27,499 nt of DNA, taken from positions 1 to 27,499 of the forward strand of contig RPFO01000935.1 in NCBI GenBank assembly GCA_009746045.1, read 5' to 3'. The notes under the pieces are model-generated. The model worked only from the letters and a program-made list of their open reading frames with translations, searched no databases and was not told the DNA's origin. Made by a program: the position numbers and the translations under genes. Below are positions 7,822 to 15,808 of this stretch, in pieces (the first letter of the stretch is position 1; every line of letters begins with the position of its first letter). This DNA is from Mesostigma viride (lineage: Eukaryota; Streptophyta; Mesostigmatophyceae; Mesostigmatales; Mesostigmataceae).

Positions 7822-8936
7822 ATGGCGACCGTCCGAGGTGGAGCCCCCTTCACACACGCTCTGTTTAACTTGACGAGAGAGACCGACCATTTTTGGATGT
7901 TTGCATTGAAACCTTGCCCGATGTTGGAGGTGGACCCCCGTCAGGAAATCAAAGTCCGGAAGAGCGACCGAATGATCCATGGCCAGGGTTTGACCGCCGC
8001 GGCCTCGAATGGAAAGAAGCGCTTCGAGAGCTGGTTCAGACTCGACGGGTCCAAGGCCTTCATAGCGGCATTGGAGAGGTCTCCTCACATCGGTGTTCCA
8101 AGGGTCGACCGATCTGGAATGGAACACATATCTGTGGTCTATGACAAGGCCCCTTCGGACGACGTTCCCGGCGTGGTGAAGACTATGAAGACTGGGCCAG
8201 TGGACGAGCGAGGCGTGTGGATCCACCCCAAGTTGGTGAACGCGTTGACGATGTGGATCAGCCCGGACTTTCATGTCCAGGCCATGGACTGGGTCGACCG
8301 CATCCTGGCAGGCGACATCACCATGATGGAGGTGGTGCGAGACGCCCACGACGCGGTCCACGGCACGACGACGACCGTCGCCATCAACACGGTGTGCGAG
8401 TCCCGGAAGCGTCCCAATTACGTGGTGCCGGACCGGACGCTCCCCCGAGCATGCGCGTGATCGCCAAGGACACCCAACACATGCTGGGCGACTTCGTGGA
8501 CTCGGCCGTCGCACACAAGGACGACGTGGGCAAAATCATGATGTTTTTGGGCGACAAGGCGTGCGAGGCGGCGACCGGTCAGAACGCGGGGGCACTGAAG
8601 AGGCTCAACGGCGTCAAGAATGGCAGCGCCAGGGACCTGATGAACGAAGAGCAGCTCGAGAACGTCGATTACTTTATGCGCAAGGTCATGAGGCGTGCGA
8701 TCGCCGCCGGGGATGGGAGGGACTTTCACGAGATCGCCGTCTCCGTGAAAAGGGACATGGAGACCTTCGTCGCGCCACCGTCCGGTCCGACGCCGTTGGA
8801 GGTCGTGAAGAAGAACAAGGAGGACATGCGAAAGGATCTCTTGTTGACGCGCCCCTTGAACCTCGAGAGGTTCTACAGGCGTGTCCCAAAGCTGGACTCG
8901 ACCATCAAGGGGGTGCGCGACCTGTCTGGTCCATAG
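7822..8936 (+). CDS. KilA-N domain protein with different C-terminal domain (apparent -1 frameshift)
   Basis: The first ~135 codons are a close paralogue of the preceding gene's KilA-N region (same ACCATGG start, same HALFxLTRETDH and KKRF). The PD-(D/E)XK domain is absent. The initial frame stops at 8460; a second frame, open to 8936 and coding-like from about 8451, continues with ~160 residues of a charged helical domain (KDTQHMLGDFVDSAV onward). The two frames differ by -1 and meet at a C5 run (8442-8446). Either one base is missing and this is a single ~370-residue protein, or a second gene starts at ATG 8451 with a 10-nt overlap. Third-position GC rises near 8200, so the KilA-N half may have been grafted onto a resident gene. 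The C-terminal domain is not recognised. Confidence 0.68.
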
Positions 8937-9019
8937 GCATACTATACGCGTCTATACACGCGAGACGGTAACCACGTTCCCAGTACCATCTCCTCGGCCA
9001 CGTGTCATTGTATGAGGGG

Positions 9020-9043
9020 GGTCGGATGGGTTCTCATCCGACC
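9020..9043. repeat. Perfect 9-bp stem hairpin in repeat unit 1
   Basis: GGTCGGATG, a 6-nt loop, then CATCCGACC. It lies 84 bp downstream of the stop of the KilA-N gene and might act as a 3'-end or recombination signal. Confidence 0.75.
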
Positions 9044-9232
9044 TTCTCCGCCATCAGATCTAGCTAACGGAACAGTTCAACGGTCGTGATTGGGTGCTTG
9101 ATTGTGTATGCCAGAGCGAGTATATGATGGAAGAAAGCGTATTTTGGAACATTACTGCATGTTCTACACATACGCGAGACGGTAACCACGTTCCCAGTAC
9201 CATCTCCTCGGCCACGTGTCATTGTATGAGGG

Positions 9233-9256
9233 GGTCGGATGGGTTCTCATCCGACC
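9233..9256. repeat. Perfect 9-bp stem hairpin in repeat unit 2
   Basis: Identical to the hairpin in unit 1. In unit 3 the corresponding site is altered (GGAGC gattct GCTC) but can still form a shorter stem around the same loop. Confidence 0.75.
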
Positions 9257-9720
9257 TTCTCCGCCATCAGATCTAGCTAACGGAACAGTTCAACGGTCGT
9301 GATTGGGTGCTTGATTGTGTATGCCAGAGCGAGTATATGATGGAAGAAAGCGTATTTTGGAACATTACTGCATGTTCTACACATACGCGGGGGCGGTAAC
9401 CATGTTCCCGATACCATATCGTCGGACACGTGTCGTCGTCTGAGGGGGGTCGGAGCGATTCTGCTCATGCTTTCCCCGCCGTCAGATACAGCTACCGTAA
9501 CAGTTCAACGGTCAGGATTGTATGCTTTATTGTGTATACCAATGCAATCATATTATGGAACAAAGCGTATATTCGATTGACCGCGTACTCCTGGCTACTA
9601 GACGCCACAGCCGACTAGGGTCGTAGCACGACGACCGCGCGGTATGCAGGGCTTGCATATATCTCTTTCGAGCACGAGTGCGGCGTTCGACATGTTCGCG
9701 ACCGGGTCGAGCGGTCCACG

Positions 9721-9754
9721 AAAAGTTCGGGCTATGCGGATAGCCCGAACTTTT
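9721..9754. repeat. Terminal hairpin of palindromic element, left
   Basis: AAAAGTTCGGGCTAT, loop GCGG, then the exact complement: a 15-bp perfect stem. Confidence 0.9.
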
Positions 9755-10292
9755 GGGATAGCCCGAACTTTTCGCGAAAATCGCTAGGGAAAACGCAAAC
9801 TACGAGCCAAACTTTTCGCCATCTCCGAGCCATTTGAAAAGTTCGGGCTATGGTTCGGGCTATCGATTTATAGCCCGAACCCGACCATTTCTTCCCTTGG
9901 ACGGGGTGGATGGTGTATGCCTTGTCCTTTTCTCTCTCTCTCTTTCCTAACACATAAAATATAGACCTATTCCTAACACATATATATAGCCATGTTCCTA
10001 ACACGTAAATATTTATGTGTTAGCAATGTCTCTATTTTTATGTGTTGGAATAGGACAATCGTATATACCATATCCATGTATATTTATGTGTTGGGAAAGG
10101 AGAGAGAGAGAAGAGAAAGCAAGCACCAAGGCATGCGCACACCCGTCCAAGGGGAGAAAAGGTCGGGTTCGGGCTATAAATCGATAGCCCGAACCATAGC
10201 CCGAACTTTTCAAATGGCTCGGAGACGGCGAAAAGTTTGGGTCGTAGTTTGCGTTTTCGCTAGCGATTTTCGCGAAAAGTTCGGGCTATACC

Positions 10293-10326
10293 AAAAGTTC
10301 GGGCTATCCGCATAGCCCGAACTTTT
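10293..10326. repeat. Terminal hairpin of palindromic element, right
   Basis: AAAAGTTCGGGCTAT, loop CCGC, then the exact complement. It mirrors the left hairpin, with the loop also complementary. Confidence 0.9.
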
Positions 10327-10328
10327 CG

Positions 10329-10961
10329 ATGTATCGCCTCCCCTCCCTCCCCTCGGACTCGTTCGCGGCTGCCGGAGACATGGCGATGGACACGGGCAAC
10401 CGTGAAGGCGCGTTCGTCCGGTCCAAAAATAAGTGCCGCGTCTGGGGTAGAAGACTCGCCATGCCTCTGAAGACGGCCAAGTCCGGATCCGACTCGTGGT
10501 TCGAGGACCTCACGCTGCGTCCGCGCGCACCGGCGTCGACTCCGTCGTCGTCGTCCTCCGCCGCCACTAAGGCCGTCCGCACGTCCAAATCCCTCGCCCC
10601 TGCCCACCGCGTGTCCAAGGAGCCGCCCCCCAAGGACGTGCGATTCGAGGAGGAAGACGAGGAGGACGAGTCCCCGCCGGACGAGGACCAGGAGGAAGAC
10701 GACTTCGACGACGATCCCGAGGAAGAGGACGAGGAACCCGAGCAAGAGGAAGAGGAGGAGGAGGAGGAGCCTCCGTTGCCCCCTCCGAAACCCGCCCCTG
10801 CCCCGTCCCGTGCGCCGAGTCGCAAGTCCTCCGTCGCCTCGCCTGCGTCCGCCGCGCCCGCGGTCGAGGACTCTGTGAAGCGGTACGTCCGCACGACGTA
10901 CCGCACGGACCCGTCGTCGCTTCGTTCCCCGGCGCTGAAAGATGTTCTGCGGAATGCGTGA
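10329..10961 (+). CDS. Acidic low-complexity protein
   Basis: A 210-residue protein, unrecognised. After a mixed N-terminus it has a serine/alanine stretch (~65-85), a very acidic block (~106-148, nearly all Glu/Asp), a proline/alanine/serine linker (~149-178) and a conserved-looking basic/Tyr tail (KRYVRTTYRTD near 184-194). Acidic disordered proteins of this kind often bind basic proteins or DNA-packaging factors, but no function can be assigned. ATG 10329 touches the right end of the palindromic element; ATGs at 10380, 10386 and 10461 are alternatives. Third positions are strongly GC from the first codon. It is followed after 3 bp by the next gene. Confidence 0.7.
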   Translation: MYRLPSLPSDSFAAAGDMAMDTGNREGAFVRSKNKCRVWGRRLAMPLKTAKSGSDSWFEDLTLRPRAPASTPSSSSSAATKAVRTSKSLAPAHRVSKEPPPKDVRFEEEDEEDESPPDEDQEEDDFDDDPEEEDEEPEQEEEEEEEEPPLPPPKPAPAPSRAPSRKSSVASPASAAPAVEDSVKRYVRTTYRTDPSSLRSPALKDVLRNA

Positions 10962-10964
10962 ACG

Positions 10965-11878
10965 ATGATCGCGATCACGGAGTCCGTGATGGCGTCCCTC
11001 CTGTTCGCGTTGCTGACAATGGTCGCGCGGCTGTGGCGGGTCGCGTGCCGTCTGGGCCGCCGAATCGGCGCGCCGATCGACTCGGGGTCGGCCGTCGTGA
11101 TCCATCGCGCGTACGTGTCGGACCACGACGCGTGGTTCGACGTGACGGAGCGGTTCCGCGATTGGTGGGCCGCCGCCGCCGCGAGGGATGAGTGGGGGGA
11201 GGCGACGGGATACGACCTCGCGTGCGAATGGGGCGTGTCGAACCGGCTCTCCGCCGAGACGCGCACCGCCGGGCTCCCCCCGGGCAGCCTGTCCGTGTCG
11301 TTCCGCCGCGGCGCCGAGTCGTTCTTGGTGACGTACCCTCTGTCGTGTCGTATTTCGTTCCCCCCCTGGAAAGATGAAGAGGAGACGGAGACGGTGCGAC
11401 CCCCGGTCGACGCGAGGACGCGGCTCTCGCGCAAGGTTCTGTCGGCGACGTTCGGACGGTCTCGTCCGCACGCGGAGGACGAGGACTGCACACGGTGCGT
11501 GGCGAGAAGTCTGGGTCCGCTCGGCGACTTCTACGCGTCCGCGGGTCTGCCTCAATTCGTCTGGGCCCTGTGGAGACACGCGGAGATCGAGAAGTCGAGT
11601 CGCCGCGCCCTGCGAGCCTTGGGCCGGCGCCCGAGGCGAGGCCGGCTGTCCGCGCCCTCTCCGTGGGAGGACCGGGACGTGAGCGAGCGCGCGCGGGCGA
11701 GGGCGAGGCGGACGTCGAGAAAGGAGGGGATTCGTCGGACCCGCCCTGTTTCCTGCGCGTCATCTTCGGCGACGGAAAAACCGTGGTGTACGATTCGAGA
11801 TCGGTGACGGAGTCGCTCGGTTCCGGCGGGACGGCCCACTACACGTTCGACGCCGCGGCCGCGAAGAAGAGGGACTGA
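10965..11878 (+). CDS. Unknown protein, apparent -1 frameshift near the 3' end
   Basis: Starts at ATG 10965 (alternative 10989), 3 bp after the previous stop. The N-terminus has a hydrophobic stretch (about residues 9-26) that could anchor it in a membrane. The body is arginine- and tryptophan-rich (RFRDWWAAAAARDEW, FVWALWRHAEIEK). The initial frame runs to TGA 11807, but past roughly 11680 it reads as noise, while the -1 frame to 11878 has strong coding character (FLRVIFGDGKTVVYDSRSV). Ending at 11878 also leaves the next start 3 bp away, like the previous gene border. I therefore treat it as one gene of ~304 residues with one base missing in the GC-repeat area near 11680-11710. No homopolymer of six or more is present there. 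No family recognised. Confidence 0.62.
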
Positions 11879-11881
11879 GGA

Positions 11882-12652
11882 ATGGACGACCTCCCCGAGT
11901 ACGACTTCGAGGAGCACGAGGCCGAGATGGACGGGGCCGAGACGGGCCCGGCGATCTCGGACGGGGCGCCCTACCGCGTGTTGCGCGCCGCGCCGTTACG
12001 CGCCTTGCTGGAGAAGGGACGCCGCGACACGTGGCCGGAACGGACGGACGTGTGCTGCTGGCACTGCTGCCACCCGTTCGACGGGGTCCCGGCGGTGCTG
12101 CCCGTGGGGTACAAGCCGGGCAAGGGTTTTTTGGTGAAGGGCGTGTTCTGCGGATTCGCGTGCGCCAAGAGCTATAACATGGACACGTCGGGGGCGCAGA
12201 GGGAACTACGGAACATGTGGCTGTTCGACATGATGCTGAAATTGTGGCGGTCGAACCCGAGCCGCGAGCGGCGCGCTTTCCCGGGAGTGCGTCCCGCTCC
12301 GCCGCGGACGTGCTTGAAGATGTTCGGCGGGGACATGACGATCGAGGAGTTCCGAGGGGCGGACCCGTTCGAGCTGCATCGCGTGTTGGACCCTCCGTTC
12401 ACGATGGACGTCATACAGCAGGTGCATTGCGTGTACGAGATCAACGAGAAGGCGCGGAGGACGAAGAGGGACGCGGTCGTGCGCGAGCCCACGATCCGCG
12501 ACCCGGCGGAGTCGAAGAAGCGGCGGGACGCGGAACAGGCCAAGTTGACGTTGAAACGTCCGCGGCCGTCCGCGAACCCGAAACACAGTTTAGACAAGTT
12601 TCTTAGCAAGGGCAAGGCCAAGGCGCCCACCGTCGCGATCCCGCCTCGGTGA
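11882..12652 (+). CDS. A1L/VLTF-2-like zinc-finger transcription factor
   Basis: A 256-residue protein whose first half carries a treble-clef style zinc site: C59-x2-C62 in CCWHCCHPFDG and C90-x3-C94 in GVFCGFACAKSYN. The spacing and the surrounding 'VPVGY..GKGFLVKGVFC' match the FCS/MYM-like finger of the poxvirus late transcription factor A1L (VLTF-2) and its relatives across large DNA viruses. The family activates late viral genes in the cytoplasm or viral factory. The second half is basic and lysine-rich (RPRPSANPKHSLDKFLSKGKAK), probably disordered. It lies in a plus-strand run with 3-bp spacing from the gene before it. Function is by family resemblance; nothing here shows promoter specificity. 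Confidence 0.72.
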   Translation: MDDLPEYDFEEHEAEMDGAETGPAISDGAPYRVLRAAPLRALLEKGRRDTWPERTDVCCWHCCHPFDGVPAVLPVGYKPGKGFLVKGVFCGFACAKSYNMDTSGAQRELRNMWLFDMMLKLWRSNPSRERRAFPGVRPAPPRTCLKMFGGDMTIEEFRGADPFELHRVLDPPFTMDVIQQVHCVYEINEKARRTKRDAVVREPTIRDPAESKKRRDAEQAKLTLKRPRPSANPKHSLDKFLSKGKAKAPTVAIPPR

Positions 12653-12690
12653 AAATTTGTATCGTTTCGTATTATAGGAATGAATAAAGC
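12653..12690 (+). promoter_or_regulatory. AT-rich promoter before mosaic gene 1
   Basis: A 38-bp AT-rich gap between GC-rich genes, with GTATTATAGGAATGAATAA ending 4 bp before ATG 12691. Confidence 0.45.
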
Positions 12691-13952
12691 ATGTCCCCTC
12701 CCAAATCGGTAAAGAAGCCCAAACAAACAACTGCGCATAGGCCAAAAGCGTTAGCGGCGTTGCACGAAGCGACGTCGACGCGCGATGACAACTCCGACAC
12801 GGCCGTGTACTGTTCCGACGGCATCGTGAAGGGCATGACGAAACGCGACGCGGTAGGCCTGTTCCGCCTGCTGTTCCCCGACACGCCGGCGTCCGAGGTC
12901 CGTTCGATGCACAAGGACGACCTCTGTCGCAAGTTGGGGGGCGCGGTCATGGATAAGCTGAGCGAGCAGGCGTGCACGCAGACGCTCGTGTCCGCGGGCG
13001 GCGTGACGCGCGACCAGCTCGTGTCCATCGCGGCGTTGCTCGCGAGCAAACCCGAGTCGGAGTTCCGACAGCGGTCCAAGGAGGATTTGTGTGCGCTCGT
13101 GTCGGGTCGCCTGAAGGTCGGCCAGCGGTTCAAGTTCTTGCGACGGATGATCCCCTCGCGGGTGATGAACAAGATCAAACTGGTCGTCCAAAAGGTCATC
13201 GACGCGTCTGGAGACGTCGCCATATTTGTTTCGTCGTTTCCCTACATCGAGCGGCTTCTCGATGGATTACCTCGACCCGTGCTTTGGATGATGCAAGCCT
13301 TGGTGGGTATCAGGACCGCCGGATTAAAAAACCCGCGGTTGCAGGGATGGATTTATGCAAACATGATCCCCATGTTTTTCCATCTTGCGGGCGTCCCCGT
13401 ACCCATATGGGTGACGAGTCTTTTGGCTTTGTTGCATCCGGAACGTGATATTGAGCAAAGTGCGAAGTTGGTGGCGGTGAGCGGAGGTATGTTGGGGGTC
13501 AGGGAGGGGAGTAGGGGATTGAGGCGCGTAATATTCGAGAAAGACGCGGATAGGGACGCGAAGGCTTACGAAGATCGCATCACGAAAGAGGGGATGGACA
13601 TCATTCGAAAGGAGAAAGGTCTAGAGAATTTGGAACGAGATGCCGGAGAAGGTTGGTGGATAAAAAACACGGGGGGAGAAGAGGGCGTGCCGACAAGAAG
13701 CTGTACGGCAACGCGCGGAAGGGCGTAGAGGCTGCAGTGAAGGAACTTTTATACGACCCTGCCGTCGAGCGGTTCGACATAAAGAACAAGGCGAAGGCGT
13801 ACCGCGATTACGTCACACAAGGAATCGGTGATAGGGTCATTAACGAGGATATTGGCGCTTTAAGGTACGCTGAAGCCGTTAAAGATCTCTTTAAGGACGT
13901 AGCGTGGTCTTCTATCGAGGACTGGTTGCCGTTTCGTTGGAAAAAAACGTGA
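12691..13952 (+). CDS. Mosaic protein 1 with 'DLC' repeats; -1 frameshift at A AAA AAC
   Basis: The first ~165 codons are strongly GC3-biased and encode two copies of a ~40-residue helical repeat of the form (T)(K/R)RD...L..P.SE.R...K.DLC..L (about residues 49-90 and 109-150). A related pair occurs in the gene at 18033. From about 13205 codon use relaxes and the protein becomes hydrophobic (IFVSSFPYIERLL, WIYANMIPMFFHLAGVP), with possible membrane helices. The initial frame stops at 13728; the -1 frame continues with clear coding character to 13952. The break coincides with A AAA AAC at 13662-13668, in the right phase for -1 slippage. Together the frames would give ~420 residues. A missing A in the assembly explains it equally well. 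Function unknown; a virion or membrane role is only a guess. Confidence 0.68.
13662..13668 (+). other. Slippery heptamer A AAA AAC
   Basis: In-phase X_XXY_YYZ site where the initial frame gives way to the -1 frame. A stem of 13685-13692 with 13706-13714 (8 bp, one bulged A, 13-nt loop) follows after 16 nt, longer than the usual 5-9 nt spacer. Confidence 0.5.
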
Positions 13953-14099
13953 ATCCATTTTGCGCGCGACACGTCGGGTTTAGCGTGTGTCAAGTCCTCG
14001 CTGTCAGGCGCCACCGCGTCTGCGCCTTCGTCCGCGGCCGCGTCTGCGACCGCGTCACCCTCCGCGCCGGCGGCTGTTTCCGTTTCCTCGCGGGTCTCC

Positions 14100-15134
14100 T
14101 TACAGGGACCGGCGGAGGCGGAGGGGGCGGGGGCGGGGGCGGGAGAGGAGGAGGAGCGCGCGGATGCGACGAGTCAACGCCCTCGCGGCCTGCGTCGGCA
14201 CCGGCACCGGCGCCGGCGTCCGAGCGGCCGTGGGCGCACTCGACGCGGACCGCGTCGTCCTCGTGGCCGGCAGCGCGTGCGCCGCCGTCAAGTCGGGCAA
14301 CGCGTCCGGTCTCCTGTACGTGTCGCCACAGTTGCCGATGACGGTCATCAAGGGCGCCTCCATCAGGAACCCGAGGCCGTTGCTATCGTCGAAGATCTCG
14401 AAGCCGTACTGGTGGCGGTAGTACCCCGCGAGCTCGCGGTTGTCCTCGATCTCGCACACCGTCGTGCGTCGAAACTTCGCCTTGTCCTCCTCCGTCTTCA
14501 TCTTCTTCGTCGTGACCTCGACGTATCGGTTCGTGGCCTTGTGCTGCAAGAGGTACTTGCGCAAGTCCTCGTCGGACATGGTGAGCGCCTTGCGCTTTTT
14601 GGAGTCCTTCGACATCTCGCAGTGTCCCCCGCCGGCCTCCAGTCCGATGACCGCGGTGGCCGGGTCCGTCACGAACCCCTTTTCGACCATGAGGAAGATC
14701 GCCGCGCACAAGAGCTTCTTGCCGAGCCCCGCCAGCGAGGCCCTCTCCGTGCTGGTACTGTCCCCGCGAAACTGCTGCGGACGGACGTAGAACCATTCGA
14801 GGTACAGGTAGTTGTTCCGCAGTCGCTCGGCCTCGTTCTCCTTCCCGGGCGGCGTGTGCGCCTTGTCCCGTTTCCGGCTGTCGATCTGCACGTACGCGAG
14901 GTCGTTGTACGGCGGCCGCTCCTCCCTCAACTTTTTCGTCAGGCCGGAGGAGTACCCGCTCGGGATCGGGATCCACAAGTACAATGTCTTGCGCAGGAAT
15001 TTGTAGTGGACCTCGAGAGGGAACTCCTTCGTATGGGGCTCCTCTCGGATCCTGTAATCGACACGCACGCGTTTCGTGGGGATCAGCGCGAGCTCGTCCG
15101 CGAGCCCCGGCGCGTACATGTTGTCCTTGGTCAT
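14100..15134 (-). CDS. GNAT-type acetyltransferase-like protein
   Basis: Begins at ATG 15134 (MTKDNMYAPG), inside a longer open frame whose upstream part is shadow. The middle shows a GNAT-like pattern: a GLGKKLLCAAIFLMVEKG helix after a beta strand region, IGLEA, and near the end ELAGYYRHQYGFEIFDD followed by a strand (LGFLMEAPL). This is the motif A/B arrangement of N-acetyltransferases that use acetyl-CoA, though the pyrophosphate loop is not canonical. A basic KKMKTEEDKAKFRR stretch is inserted. The annotated frame ends at 14100, but the -1 frame from about 14330 runs to TGA 13990 with a polyproline and Lys/Arg tail that looks more protein-like; that end would leave 37 bp to the convergent gene. 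Substrate unknown. Confidence 0.62.
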   Translation of the reverse strand: MTKDNMYAPGLADELALIPTKRVRVDYRIREEPHTKEFPLEVHYKFLRKTLYLWIPIPSGYSSGLTKKLREERPPYNDLAYVQIDSRKRDKAHTPPGKENEAERLRNNYLYLEWFYVRPQQFRGDSTSTERASLAGLGKKLLCAAIFLMVEKGFVTDPATAVIGLEAGGGHCEMSKDSKKRKALTMSDEDLRKYLLQHKATNRYVEVTTKKMKTEEDKAKFRRTTVCEIEDNRELAGYYRHQYGFEIFDDSNGLGFLMEAPLMTVIGNCGDTYRRPDALPDLTAAHALPATRTTRSASSAPTAARTPAPVPVPTQAARALTRRIRALLLLSRPRPRPLRLRRSL

Positions 15135-15198
15135 GACGCCACGTCGTAATGCTGTACGCGTCCAAAAAAATATCGCAACGGATTGATAGAAAGATACG
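15135..15198. promoter_or_regulatory. Shared divergent promoter region
   Basis: A 64-bp gap between divergent starts (15134 minus, 15199 plus). It contains CCAAAAAAATATCGC at about 15160-15174 and ATTGATAGAAAGATACG just before the plus-strand ATG. Either AT-rich core could serve as TATA-like element. Confidence 0.5.
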
Positions 15199-15363
15199 AT
15201 GGTCGCGAGACGTCCGAGGCGTCCCAACGGCTGCATCCGTCGCCGGCCCGGTTCGGCCGCCAGGAACCCGTGGGTCCAGCTCGTCATGAAGACGTGGGAC
15301 CAGGGGCGCGGCGGCACCTACAAGCAGGCCATTCAGAAGGCCCGTGCCCAGTGGAACAAGTAA
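15199..15363 (+). CDS. Small basic NPW-motif protein, 54 residues
   Basis: A 54-residue protein with an arginine-rich N-terminus (ARRPRRPN, IRRRPG) followed by NPWVQLVMKTW (residues 23-33) and TYKQAIQKARAQW (40-52). The pattern N-P-W-(I/V)-x2-(V)...(S/T)-Y-x-x-A-(L/I)-x-x-A resembles short basic proteins encoded by many large DNA viruses, from memory. Such proteins are probably DNA-associated or virion components; that role is inference. It has a good AT-rich promoter upstream and GC-biased codons. Its last 31 bp overlap the 3' end of the convergent minus-strand gene. Too short for many gene callers. Confidence 0.7.
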   Translation: MVARRPRRPNGCIRRRPGSAARNPWVQLVMKTWDQGRGGTYKQAIQKARAQWNK

Positions 15364-15784
15364 ACGCACTCGTCCTTGGTCAATGACCCTCGCCTGATCG
15401 ATCGAGGGTCGCCGTTCTCGTATCGGTCGTAGACGCGCGCGTCCGTGCGCGCGGCCACGACCGACTCGATTTCGGGGATCCGGCGTGCGATCACCGATTG
15501 GGCGCGGCGAGGTGGTCCGTCCAATCGCTCATCGTGAGCCCGGGCGCGACGACGTCGCCGTGCACGGGGGTCTGGAACGCGCGCGTCGCGGAGAGGTTCA
15601 AGGGGAGTCCGTCCTCCCTGGCGCGAGGATTGGCGAGGACGCGCGCGTCGCAGCAATCTCCGTGGCGGAGGGCGACGGGGTCGTCGCATTGGAGCAGAGA
15701 GCGGAACACGCGGTCGCGGTCCCATTTGGACACGCGTCCGTGGGTGACGGGGTGGTCTCCGGCGGGTACGAACAGGAAGTCCAT
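15333..15784 (-). CDS. Unknown protein, apparent -1 frameshift
   Basis: Starts at ATG 15784 (MDFLFVPAGDHPVTHGRVSKW). The first frame stops at 15491 after TMSDWTDHLAAPNR; the -1 frame then continues with convincing coding character (SVIARRIPEIESVVAARTD, SLTKDECVYLFHW) to TGA at 15333. One missing base in the CCC just before the first stop would make a single ~150-residue protein; alternatively a second gene begins at a GTG overlapping the TGA. No cysteine-ligand motif or membrane segment; family unknown. It is divergent from the long gene at 15809, with only 24 bp between the two starts, so they must share promoter sequence. Confidence 0.58.
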
Positions 15785-15808
15785 TTTTTTATGTCGGGAG
15801 AATGATAA
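15785..15808. promoter_or_regulatory. 24-bp divergent start region with TAAATG
   Basis: T-run next to the minus-strand ATG (15784) and GATAAATGAG at the plus-strand start. TAAATG resembles the poxvirus late promoter/start overlap; whether it works that way here is unknown. Confidence 0.35.

Larger units (their letters stand above)
8962..9600. repeat. Three tandem ~213-bp repeats
   Basis: Units start at 8962, 9176 and 9389 (GAGACGGTAACC or its variant). Units 1 and 2 are identical over their whole length except for G6 versus G5 near 9016/9230. Unit 3 is diverged but collinear, fading by about 9600. No convincing gene lies inside. Each unit contains a CACGTG core (GGCCACGTGTC), a GGTCGGATG hairpin and an AT-richer half. 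The stretch 9601-9718 is unique, with only short inverted repeats. Confidence 0.95.
9719..10328. mobile_element. ~610-bp palindromic (foldback/MITE-like) element
   Basis: The right half is the near-perfect reverse complement of the left half. The outer ~190 bp match with only a handful of differences, and the inner part matches in blocks (TCTCTCTC tracts, AACACATAAA units) around an AT-rich centre near 10010. The 10-mer GTTCGGGCTA and its complement TAGCCCGAAC occur six times in each arm. Each tip is itself a 15-bp-stem hairpin. No protein is encoded and no clear target-site duplication is seen at the borders. Candidates are a non-autonomous foldback transposon, a replication origin with iterons, or a fused genome-end (concatemer junction) sequence. 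The gene at 10329 begins immediately at its right border. Confidence 0.85.

Noticed and set aside
8217-8450. Upstream extension of the frame ending at 8936
   Set aside because: It is His/Arg/Gly-rich shadow of the KilA-N gene; coding character begins only near 8451.
8962-9600. CRISPR array
   Set aside because: Units are ~213 bp and contiguous, with no short repeat/unique spacer alternation and no cas genes.
9094-9618. Short frames inside the tandem repeats
   Set aside because: They are broken by the one-base difference between otherwise identical units and lack GC3 bias.
9732-10315. Two ~100-residue frames with matching C-termini inside the palindrome
   Set aside because: They are the same sequence read on opposite strands of an inverted repeat and have no coding character.
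10260-11579. Long minus-strand frames (439 and 395 residues) opposite the acidic gene
   Set aside because: They are antisense shadows: the Ser-rich or Leu-rich runs mirror Glu/Asp codons of the plus-strand gene, and they read into the palindrome.
14161-14421. Plus-strand frame opposite the acetyltransferase-like gene (Ala/Val-rich)
   Set aside because: Shadow of minus-strand coding; the minus-strand product has recognisable GNAT-like motifs over this region.
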